A DNA stretch of 64,000 bases from Tetracentron sinense. Lineage: Eukaryota > Streptophyta > Magnoliopsida > Trochodendrales > Trochodendraceae. A model generated the notes under the pieces. That model saw nothing but the letters and a program-made list of their open reading frames with translations, did no database searches and had not been told where the DNA came from. Location: the NCBI GenBank assembly GCA_015143295.1, contig CM026561.1, positions 37,886,875 through 37,950,874 of the forward strand, read 5' to 3'. The position numbers were made by a program, and so were the translations under genes. Below, in pieces: positions 44,801 to 56,800 of the stretch. Numbering within the stretch: position 1 is the first letter of the stretch; each line of letters begins with the position of its first letter.

Positions 44801-47800
44801 AGGAAGAGACAGTGGACACCTGCTTCTGCACTGCTCGTTTGTGTTTGGTGTTTGGGGGTTTTTCCTCTCTCGCTTGGGGTTGGTTTGGATATTCCCCAAG
44901 TCCTTCCGTAGCGCGCTGCTGGGTTGGATGAGTCCCATTGAGGAGGGGTTAAGGAGGCTATTTGGTCGGTTTTGCCGGGAGCCATCTCTTGGTGTGGAAG
45001 GAGAGAAATCGAAGATTTGAGAATGCTGCGTCTTCCCAATCCCGTATCTGTACTCGGGTGAGGTTGGCTGTGTTGGATTGGGTGGGCCTCAAGTTTGTTG
45101 GGGAGGAGATCCGAGAGGTGCTTAGTTGAGAGGCAGTCTTGTGAGGGTGTGGGGGTTGGAGTCAGGGTTGGGTTCCCTTTGAGTGCTTGAGTTTAATTCT
45201 TGTAACCTCTTGCTTGTTTTGTTTGGCTCATGTTCCCTTGCTTCTTTCGTTTTATAATATTTCCTTGGTTATTGATCAAAAAAAAATGAGATAGTGGTTG
45301 GTGTACAACAGCTCTATATTTACACCACCTTTTGCAAAGAAATCTGCCATATAGTTTTTGAAACTCTTCTAGACAACTGCTCAAAGACCACCCGATGGAA
45401 GAATAGAACTTCAAAATAGAGGACTTTGAGCCTTTGGAAATTCTGTTGTTCCTTCTTTCCAAATACCCAAGTGCACCGCAAAAGAGACCAGCTTCCATGT
45501 GACCCAATCATAGTCACAAAATTCGTGAATTTTTTGTGAATTTTAGGTGTGCCGAATTATTCGTGAATTTCCCGAATTATTCGTTTAGTTCGATAAGTAA
45601 ACTGCTTATTTTGTATATTATCTAATCAAGTTGTTGGATATATTTTATAATAATTAAAAAATAAGTAAATTGCTTATTTTGTGAATTTTAGGTGTGTCAA
45701 TACGCTTTTAAAACAGAATGGGGACCCATTTGGGTGTTGGAAAACACTCCTAAAACCCATTTTGAGATATTTTTTTTTCTTCTCTAATCTACTTGTAGGC
45801 CTAAAACAACTCCTTTGCGGATTCAATGGAAATCCCATTTTACTATTTTAGTTTAAATTGATGAAAATAGGTTGTAATCAACCCAAAATGAATAGATATA
45901 TTGATTTCATGCGAAATCCATAGATCAAAAATCTTTTATTATGAGAAAGCGACATTTTTCAATACTTTTTTTAAAAAATCTGAAAACCTTACAATTTCAG
46001 TATTTTCGAAAAATACCTTCAATTTAGGGTACAAAAAATAAATTTGGTTAATTCTCTAGATGATCTACAAAATCCAAGATCCATGGACTAACCCTAAGTG
46101 CCCTCAAGCGATTGGCCAGGCAATGAGGGCACACTTGAACGAAAAGAAAGATGAGATGAAGTGACCGAATGCGATGAGAGAAGCATTTAAGGATAATCTG
46201 ATGGGTCTGTCTAAAGGACACGAGATTTTCATTGACGACAATCGTGGTACTAAAAGTGATGGTTGTAATGATGATGATGTGACCCCACTCAAGAGGAAGC
46301 CGGTGGAGACAGTCATGATGCATTCTAAGCAAGACACATGGGAGAGGGAGGAGATGCAGATATTTTAGGTCACCGGGCAAGGGTTTGGTGGTTCACAGCG
46401 TGAGGTAGGGGTTCGAGCAATGGGAGGAGAGGTGAGATACAAAGGACAAAGAGGCATTTGATTGTTATGTTGTTTACTAAGGTTGTAGACTTTTCATATT
46501 TAGATTGTGGTGCCTATACTTGGCTATGTGGCTATGGGTTGAGGAACTTCATTTAATTTGTTTTTAGCTTATATTTGCATTAAAAGATGTTTTATGCAAG
46601 GTATCCAAGTTTTTAATTGCGTATCAATGCGTTTCTTAGTGCATCTTAATTTTTTCTACCATATCCACGATAAATAACGTAAAATTGCCTAACCGATATC
46701 CTCCGATACTGATACTTTGAACCATGGCACTCCTCCAACTCATTATCTCTTAGGTTCCTCCGAAGGTAGGACACCAAATAATCTGCAATATAGTTCGCAC
46801 CCCTAAACATGTAAGAAATGACTGCCCACTCTCTTATTGACTCTAAATAGGATCAATCATATCATCAAGTTTGCATGAGTCTTCTAAGTTGCCTCATCCC
46901 CATGTTATATCATTCCAACAATCCCGTTGTACCACTAATGGCACCTCAAAGTGATCGTTGAAGTAGAGCACATTCTGCAACACCTATTTTTCTGAAACCT
47001 TTTTGAATCTCTACTTGATCATTACTAAGGAATGTACCCATGCCGGCTAAACGTAGAGAGCTTTAGGACTCCAGCAAAAATAAGGTTGGTCCACCCTTGC
47101 TCCAACCTTCACAAGAAGGCCTTGCCACTAAATTCAAACTACAACCTCAAGTACTTTCTCTTAATCACCAATCAAATCCTCCTTTTTATAAATAATAAGA
47201 TAATATTACCAAAATAAAACTAGTTATTTTATTTTCTTATAGGTCACATTTAATTGTTATTATTATAAGTAATGAGATAGTTTCAGGAGGCCCAGAACTT
47301 GATAGATGAGGGCTAAAGGATGGTTAGATCTCAAGCTAGGAGGGCAAAGCTCATCTGGGGTCTTTTACTGATTATTTGGTTTGCTTTATTTTTTATTTTT
47401 GGCGTGGGGGAGAGGGGTTATTACTGCCTCTGGACGCATAAGAAATTTATGTTTGTTTTCCAGAAATGGTCTCTCCCTTTTCTTTGTAATTTCTTATTTT
47501 AGCCAATTAATAAATTTGTTACCTATCAAGAAATAATACTAAAATAAAATGCAAGATACAAAGATAAAGGAGAAGCATAACAAGCAAATCCTAAACCTAA
47601 TCCTGACCTATTATTCACAAGAAAATTCTCAGATACCACTAGGGCCTCCCATCACACACAGTTGGATCCAACCACTAAAAACACCTGATAGCCTCCCCTT
47701 CCTCTTCTACCTCTCCCATCCCCTCCCCCAAACTTCCTCTAGCAGACACTTTATGGAATTTTTTTTACACTAGACCCCTTCCTCTTTCTCTTCTCCCCCC

Positions 47801-50800
47801 ATAAGCCTTCTCTGCCGGAATCTTCCAACACCCTTCCCTTGATACCACATATCTAGCCAACATTTAAGCTCCCATAATCTCCTCCTCTTCACAATATCTT
47901 GGAAAAAATCATATTATACATCTGAACCCTTGTCTAATATATATATATACATATAATCCATAACCATGTTCCTCTCCTATAAAGGAGAGTTCCATCATCT
48001 TGCAAACTTAAACCACTTGATCAATTGAGTCCGCATAATAACATCATCCTTCACCAATAAGCCTCCGTCAAAACTAATTGAGACAGCAGATTAAGGATTG
48101 GAGATCCATGAAGATGATTCTTCACCCTCCACCAATCAGCAAACTTCATAAAGGGCTCTCCTATGACGCGTGGGCCATCTAAATTCCCTCTCCTTCTGCA
48201 TACAGATAGAGGAATTTGTTACAAACCATCTCACTATGTTCAGTACTACCATCCTTTACAGAAGCACCACTAACTTTGCTGATTGCCTAAACTTCTTCCT
48301 CCTTCTCTGATAGACTGACACAATGTCAAGCAACCTAATCTGTAACCTACAGACATGGAATGTCTCCAATATGAGAGCCCAATCAGCCATCACCTTCGAA
48401 ATTGCACAGCAAATTTCTAAGGCAGTCTAGTTTTTTAGAGCATAACACCACTTATTGACTTTGTAGTTGTCTCTATGTTTCCTCTTTGGCTTAGTTTTTA
48501 GCTAATCCGCCTTTTTACTAAAATAGAATTTGAGTCCAGACAATCAAGAATCACCCTATTATGTCCATCCACTGAATCCAGGTTCTTATTGACATCAAGA
48601 ACAATTCTTTTTTAATCAGTAAATATAAATCAAGAGAATGTCCTTTCACATCATATACTTCTCTTCTCAAATATGATATAGATAGAAGAGAACTGAAATA
48701 AACTGAAGAATGATTTTTCCATTTCAATACAAAGGGAATCATTTGCTGTACAACGAAAAAGATTTTTAGCTTATCCAATATCCCCACTCTTTTGATATGC
48801 TAGCTTATAGTTTCCAAGTTTTCTAGCATTACCAGCTTACCTAGGAAATACAAAACAAACAGGAACACCACCATTTGCTAAGGCAATCAGTGCATCTCCA
48901 AATCACTAACCTCACTTTATAAAAATAAGTAGTTTCCAAAGTGAATTGCACTAATCACCTCAAAAATCTTCAGGGTAATTTGGCTATTTTCTGGTGTGAA
49001 ACCTCTCTTTGGTTATCCTTCTTATTTGCGTGTTTGCATGTGAGAAGAGAGATGGACAAAAAGGAAAACAGAGAGATGGACACTATGAGATTCTCTTTGC
49101 TAATAAATGAAAGAAAAACAAATATGATAGAAAAATATTAAACGGGTAATTTGGCCATTTTTCTGATATGAACACTCCAAGGGCGGAGCCAGGATTTTAG
49201 TGTAGGGAGGCACACAATGGTTGATTGAAAATAGTAGTAAATGTTGAAGATTTTGCTGAGAATGTTTAGGTGGGTATCAAATATTTTAGGCTTAGCTAGG
49301 GGGATGGGGGATTGTTTTTTTGATGACGAAGTTCGGGGGCCAATTCATTAATCCTACATATCCTACGAGTATTGTTTCTCCTTGTTTATGGGGGGCAGCT
49401 ATCTCCTTGCCAAATGGCTATGCCTTGTTAAATAATTAAATAACATAGTATAAAAAAATACATTCTGTTTTCAAAAGTTTTTTGGCCCCCTTGCCCAATG
49501 GCTATATCCCATTAAATAATTATATTTTAGCCGAATGCCAGTCCTCATTGGTCCACATACCCCTTTTTAACACCTACTAATTGTGGTTAAGATTCACTCA
49601 CTCTTAGGGTTCATCCATTTAACCTTAATTTTGAGAAAAAAATATTAATCTTAGGTTGGTTAAGCTTAACCACAGTTAAAGGGACAAGAAATAGGAAGGC
49701 ATTCGGCTACCTAGCTGAATGTGAGGTCAGCTAATTACCGTTCACTAATATAATATAATTTTTTTTCAAAAGTTAAAGGGGCAGCTAATACACTCGAACA
49801 GATACTAACACACTAACCAGGGTTACAACCGTATACCATGATAAAAAAAATAAAAAAAAAAGGGGTGGCAGCAGCGCCCATGGCCCATAGCTATGCCTTA
49901 TTTTTTCAAAAGACCAAGGGGGCACTGCCTCATCACTATGTTATTTCCTATGTATAAAAAAAATTATGTATTTTTCAAAAGTTGAGGGAGGGCATGTGCC
50001 CCCGGCCCCTGGTTCCGCCCCTGGAAACCACTCCTTGGCTATCCTTCTTATTTGTGTGTTTGCCTGTGAGAAGAGAGATAGACAAAAAGAAAAACATAGA
50101 GATGGAGAATACGAGATTCTCTTAGCTAATAAATGAAAGAAAAACAAATACGGTAGAAACAATAAAATTTCTTACATCCTTTAATGTGAGTATAATCTCG
50201 TTGAGAATAAGGAAAGCCTTCGTGTTCCTCTCCTCCAAATCAGTCTACATAAAGCAGTCGAAAAATGTAAAGGAGGTTCAAATATGATCTAAACATCATA
50301 GAGAGTTCTCATTCGCAATGCCTACAATTATGAAGAAAGTTGTAGCTCCACATCAACGTCTAAGTGAATATGCTACAAAAAGTGATACATATGAGTTGAA
50401 AGCGAAGAAATTACCAGTGTTACAGTAAATTAAGAATGAAAAACTATTAAATTTTAAATGTATACCCCAAATGAAAGGTTAAAACTAGGACAAAAAGAAT
50501 TTCTTTTGAGAAACAATGCCAGAGCCAGAGGTGATTGTTTTGGGACTAGAGAAACTTATACCAGGTCTATGTGGATGCCAAGTAAATGTAACTACTATAC
50601 CACTATACGTGAGCATGCTTTGCTTAAACTACTGCTGAGTGAGATAAAAATACTCTCAGGCAATACGATGACTAAGGATACATTCAATGTCTCCCTAATC
50701 TTGTGTTCCACGAGGGAACCAAGAAAATTAAGTTGATTGCCACACTGTCCGAGGTAAAGTAAGAGATGAAGAGACCAAAATGCTTACATTGGAGTTCACA

Positions 50801-53800
50801 ACGAAGCCAAAGATTCCCTTAAAAAAATTCACAGGAAAGGAAAAGTTTTAGTATTAATTGGTAAGCTGGAAATGCTTAAATTCAAATATCCATCTTGGGG
50901 TGGAATTAATGTTTTTTCTAAGGTCAGTGGCGTGGACTTTTAGCTAAGTTCTATATATGCAAACAAAATCATGTTTCAAAATGACAAAATTTTTCCTTTT
51001 CCCTAGTTCTCGAGTTTTCTAAATGTTTTGTTTACCTTAAAATCAAGCAGATTACTAATTAGTACACAGCTTCTTCCTATATATGCAAACAAAATCAAGT
51101 TTAAAAATGACGTCATTTTCCCTTTTCCCTAGTTCTCAAGCTTTCTATATGTTTTGCTTACCTTAAAATCAAGCAGGTTACTAATTAGTACACAGCTTCT
51201 TCCTATTTTCGAAACTTTCTAGATGTGTCAAATTATAGGGACCATTAAAGAACTTGTCTAACTACATGTGGCCTGAAAATTTTCATGAAATGTAAACTAT
51301 TACCTACTGGTCATTAGTCATTACATAACGGATTCAGAAAGCATCATGACGTTATAGAGAAGAAAACGGGAGTTTTTAGTAAAATTTATCATATACTAAA
51401 AATGACTATAAAATTGTTTTATTTACAAAAAAGGACATTTTTAGTATTAAGTATAAACAAGTAAACAACACGTTTATACTTTACACTAAAAAGAATCCAA
51501 AAATGTGTTTTTTTTTAGCAAAAAAAACAACAAAATGGTTGTTTTTACTAAAATCGACATTTAACAAGACATTGTTATAATAACTACAAAATGTGTCATT
51601 TTAGTACTATAAACCATCATCGCCTGGGCACAAGTAAATGGTTTTAAACTTTACTTTCATTTGCTTAAAATATTTATATGTAAATAAGGTTATACCTCCC
51701 ATTTGAATTCAACAAAATTTATGCTAATATTCAAATTCTTGAAGAATAAAAAGTCAACTTTTCTATTCAAGATCAAAATCCACTTTTTAGCGCCTTTTAG
51801 GGATTATGTCAACATTTCAACTTACAAAGGCTAAGGTATTTCTCAAATCTTAAAATTCCATAAATGTTATTATATCAAAACATTACTAAAACCCAAAAAA
51901 ACAGTAAAAAAAAGTTTCATATTTTAGTCTTCAAAATTATTTTCATCTACATGGTCAAAAAGTCAACTAACAGTTCAATAGAAAGACTTACATTCATATT
52001 ATAAAAATATATTTATGTATTAAATGTTAATTTACCTAGATTATTGTCAACCCTAGGAGGTTTGAATTGCTGTGTGTATATAATAATATTATATATATAT
52101 GTATATTTAATATATATAATTTAATTATTTTTATAACCTAGCATCTCCTCGCCTAGTCATCGCCCAGATGCCTTGACTACACTGCTATAAATGCAATAAT
52201 TTCAGTCATTTATAGTAAAAATGAAACAAACAAAAAAATATGTTTTGGGCATAACAGCCGTTACGTTAACGGCTTTAGGTAACAGTTTCGGCAGTGTCCA
52301 TTATGAACACTAAAACCATTATTTTATCCCGAGAGTGTAGTACCATTTAACCAGTTCCTAGAACACATCGTCTAGAAAGATGTACTTAGTCTCAAGATAA
52401 TCCATGAAATCTTGAAGGAAGACAAATCCCAACAAATAGCATTTTAGCAATCTCCTATGAAGTAACATCTTGATAGATTTAAAGAAGCTTTTAACAGATG
52501 TACAGAATCTTAAGATATACCAAGAAATTCCATGTGAAGACTTGTTCACTAGAGCAATGATAATCTAAAGAGAATTGCCTAGTTTGATAGACTGAACTAG
52601 ATTCCCAAGATAGAGTCAACTACTGGTAATATGTCTGTTGGAAACAAATTGAAATGAACTAAGAAGTGGAATTTCATTTAAGCAGTCTACTAAGAAGCAG
52701 CATATGAAATATGCCAGAATCTAACATAATCCAACAAAATATTCTCAGTGTAATTCCCTAGAGCAAAAAGAATCTAAAAAGAACCCTTGATCTCCTTCCA
52801 GGAGCATCTAACTCCATTTTTTGTACTATTCTTATATGAAGTACAGTTGCCAGTGAGGGAAATGGAAGAGGAAAGTAATGAAAGAAATGAAAGCAGTAAA
52901 TAACCCCTAAAATTAATGCATTATGCATGAAAACCTAAAAACGAAACGTCAAGGGAAAAGGCTATGAAGAAACTAGCTGGCTGTACTCGAATGAAATATC
53001 TTGACCAAGCTGGGTCTGACAGATACTTATTCTATATATTGACCAGCTTGATGGGGAATGTAATTTTTTTTTTAATCAGCTTGATGGGGAATGTAGTTAC
53101 ATACACGCTTGTACATCTAAATGTATATTATAGTAGGTCTAGTTTAATTTTTATTTGTTGTTTATGTGAAATATTGTTTTGTCTTTCACTGGAAATAATT
53201 TTAAAAAGTGCAAATTCTCTTATCAATTAATAGATCAACACACAAGTTCCATCTAATTGTCATCTTATTTCTTATTGTATAATGGGACCAATACTTCACG
53301 AAAAGAAAAACACATGATAAACTGTTGCATCTTACCATTTTATAGAAGGTGACAGCTGTAAAGTAATTGATTTTCTTACCTTATTAGCAACAAGAAGTTG
53401 GTAAAACTTCACTTGCCCGCTTGAGTAGATTTCGTTCAGTTTATAATATAGTTCAAATTTTTGGAAGCATAGATTAGTCAGATTGTCAGATCTCATCTCC
53501 TAACTTGTAAGATGTGTGAGTGTAATAGTCATTTTGCATTGCTAAAGTTGGCTTTCAGCAGCATCGTCGATGAAGGAACTCAAGTGTCCTTATTTTAAAT
53601 TTTACTAGGATAGGCCAAATCTCAATTCACTAACCAATACAGTTGTCATACATAAGCTCATAATTTTCCCCATAAAGGATGTCAGTATCAAGAATGACAG
53701 GATTCGGACCTTTAATATGTGAATCAATAAAATGTGGAAACACGCGAAGCGACTTCTTAGAGATGTAATGTCAACAAGTGAATTTAGACCAAGCAATAGA

Positions 53801-56800
53801 TCCATCAGCTCATCAAACCGCGAAGAATAAAACCAAGTGTGTTCCTGCACCATGCCATAGCAGAGAGTTAATTAAAAATAACTATACAATAAGACCGTAA
53901 GAGTACCCTATATGCAAATACATACCTCAAAAATTTTGCTCAAAGTGTAGTACGCTTCAGACTGACCAACCCCATCAATTGTCTACATATCAAAAGTAAC
54001 ACAAATGATTTTAGCTCCCATGCATTGAATAGAAAAGTAACAAAGTAATCAGTACTTTATATGATGTCGAGCACATCCAGAAGTTTTAGATTTATATCAT
54101 ACCTGCAAAGCGGGCTTAATATGGTCAAAAATTAGATCAATGAGATCTTCATTAGCTCCTTCAACAAGAGAAGAGGCAAACTCCATTACCATACACCTGT
54201 ATGAGTGAAAATTTGCTAAATAATACGATATCGAATTTATTATCGAAAAAATAGGCACTAGTGTATCATTCAAACATTTGTAGCCATTTCTCCTAAACTG
54301 CAAATAACATCTTCATCATCCTCCAAGCCTTATCCCAATTATTGTGGGAAGCTTCAAATAACAAACTAGGTGTTCATATCCAAAGCATATTGATCAGATG
54401 TCATTACTGCATCCAACGTTTTCATATTCACAATATAATTCTTGCATATCTTGGTATACAACAGTAGCCCAAACAAAAATCAAGTTGGAAACATTTTCAA
54501 TTACTTGTAGGCATGTAGCAAAGAAATGCAAAGAAAAGAACAAGGTACAACAAGATCCAAAATATACTATATGTAAGACGAAGAAATTTCGATGAGAGTC
54601 TCAGTCTACTATTCCTTTTTCACAAATAACCATTATTTTATTTTAATTTATTGATCGGTAAATCTCAAGCCATATCATAAATATAATGAAGCTACAATAG
54701 GAGAGCTACAAGAACAAACAAAACAGAGGTTACAAGCTCATAAACTCGGGAGAACAAGGAAAAAAAAAAGAAACAGGCAGAAATACTGATAACTCTACTG
54801 GGCTGAACTAAAGGCATCCCAAACGCCTTGACAAAAAATCATAGCAAAAATGTTTAAATGAGATTAAGTTTGCATACTTGAATAGATCAGCTTCAACAAA
54901 TTTATAATAATAATAAAACTCGAAAGAGAGAGCATTCCTTACCTTTGTGCATCTTCCTTCTCCTTTTTCATTGAATTTCCTTGTTCTTTATCAACAAATG
55001 CGGAACTATTACTCTCAGACTTTTCAAATTCACCTATTCTATTTATGAGCTGAAACTTCTCCAATGATGATATGAAAAACATTTTCACTTTTGACGCCTC
55101 AGTAATAGATGCCAGGCATCCAATAGTGTCCTGAAGAAGTAAAAGAAGCCCTTAGAGATTGTATATTATTTTGACATTAACTAATGAGCTACAAGGCCCT
55201 TAAAGATTGCAAGTAGCAAACGATGGACCAAAGTAAATACAGTATCACTTCAACCCATTTAATAATTAAACATACACCATTTTTAAGTAAAAATGATCAG
55301 TCTCTCTCTCTCTCTCTCTCCAACGTTACTAAGAATTCGTTTGGTAGATATTGTCTCATCTTGTCTATTTTGGACTGATCTATCCAAAATAGATATGTGG
55401 CAAAAGAATCTGTAGGAAATAGATTTGTATACAGTAAAATTGTTGGGCAAAGCACAATAATAGACAGCTTTTTTTGTAAAACTATGTTTGGTAACATCAT
55501 CTTATTGCAGGGACATTTGATGATAATTTTTTAAAAAATGATGAAAATTCTCTATTCCGCCATCTACCCGCCGCAATAGACGCGCCCTTCTATCCCAAAA
55601 ATTACCAAAAACTTGAACTTTGTTTAAAGACATGAGATGTCTTTTTGTCTATTTTTGTATCCTCATGCCTTTTTGTCTTTTTTTGTATAGTAAGTAGACG
55701 CACTACCAAACGGTCTAAAACGTGAAAACGTCTACCGCATTTTTTATAGCAAGTAGGCGTGCTACCAAAAGGTCTTAAACTTGAAAGCGTCTACCCGCGG
55801 TAGACGAATAGACAAATAGACCCAAAGTTTAGAGATTCTAAACGGGTCGAATTACCATCCACCATCACGATATCACATCGTTGTTTCCGCCACGAACATT
55901 TTAAGGATTGGCTTTGCAGGATCTGCTTCACGAAGTCTGCAATATCTGAGCGGATCCAACAACACGAGTTCGGAGCCAGATCAACTCTCAAAACGAGGGG
56001 GAAAAGGAAAGGCGGAGTTCTATATATATGACGTATTTGTTTTAGTTCTCCTTCCCTGTAAAACAGGTAATCGAGAAATTTAAGTGGCTGTATAAGGCGT
56101 TCTGGTACATTAGGTTGTGATGAAGGCTTGATCTTGGTTACAAAGGGTTGGGATTTGGAGTTGTCTTCTTTCTCATTTAGCTGGTGGAGGTATTGGTGGT
56201 GAATTGGTGATTAGGTGTGTCGGATCGGCTTCTAGGACAGTTTGAGATCGTCGAGTTCATTAGCGTTCATGGTTTTGGATTTATGGTTGCCCCAATACAA
56301 TAGCATCAAAATTAGGAAGATAAAATTTTCACCAAATTAATTTCTGCCTGAAAAGCATTCTTAGGGAACAAACAGACCCTTACAGCCTGTTTGGTTATTG
56401 AGTAAATGAATAAAAACAGACAACATAAAAGAAAGGAAAGAAAATAAAAGATTTTATGTCATTGGTTTCTATGTAGAGGAAAGAAACAAATGTTTTTGAG
56501 TTTGAACCCTTTCACTTTCTCTTCTTCTCTTATCACCCTCCTAGAATGCAGATGCCGGCACCGACGTTGCAAAAAGGAAACACCAATGCCAACATTGCAA
56601 AACGGAGATGACGACGCCAACGTTGCCAAGCCAAGATGCCACCGAAGATGATGTCTCTGTACCAAAAACCTCTGAATTTCTTAATTTATAAGCTAAGAAA
56701 TTTCTTTCTCCTCTTACTTTGTACAAATCCCTCTTCTCCATCACAACAACAAATGGAGTATTTTACTAAACAAGAATTTCATTGTACTAAAACCATTGAA

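Larger units (their letters stand above)
38426..45287 (+). mobile_element. Near full-length, inactivated L1 LINE
   Basis: Two cistrons on the plus strand, antisense to the RRP12-like gene in whose 18-kb intron it sits. ORF1 is 38426-41530, ORF2 is 41527-45129, then a T-rich 3' region and A9 at 45279-45287. Neither cistron is open; stops and at least four frameshifts are present. GC content is far above the surrounding intron. Flanking target duplications could not be identified. Confidence 0.88.
32074..50175 (-). other. RRP12-like 18.1-kb intron
   Basis: Separates the SKEEPRK exon from the 23-codon micro-exon. It contains two or more hAT elements, a gypsy 3' end plus LTR, a near full-length L1, smaller LINE pieces, a plastid-type trnP fragment, and the broken tandem duplication described below. 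45290-46050 is AT-rich with repeated GAATTATTCG words and no gene. Confidence 0.75.
50245..53709 (-). other. RRP12-like 3.5-kb intron
   Basis: Holds the 126-bp tandem duplication, an eroded MITE at about 51610-52195, and otherwise nothing recognisable. 53035-53095 has a short direct repeat of AGCTTGATGGGGAATGTA. Confidence 0.6.

Noticed and set aside
48551-48787. 78-residue minus-strand frame as an RRP12-like exon
   Set aside because: It does not match the residues needed between HILK and SKEEPRK. The 69-bp exon at 50176 supplies them.
55791-55991. 66-residue minus-strand frame as a coding exon
   Set aside because: It lies in a 3.1-kb intron whose flanking exons join directly in phase; no splice sites or similarity support it.
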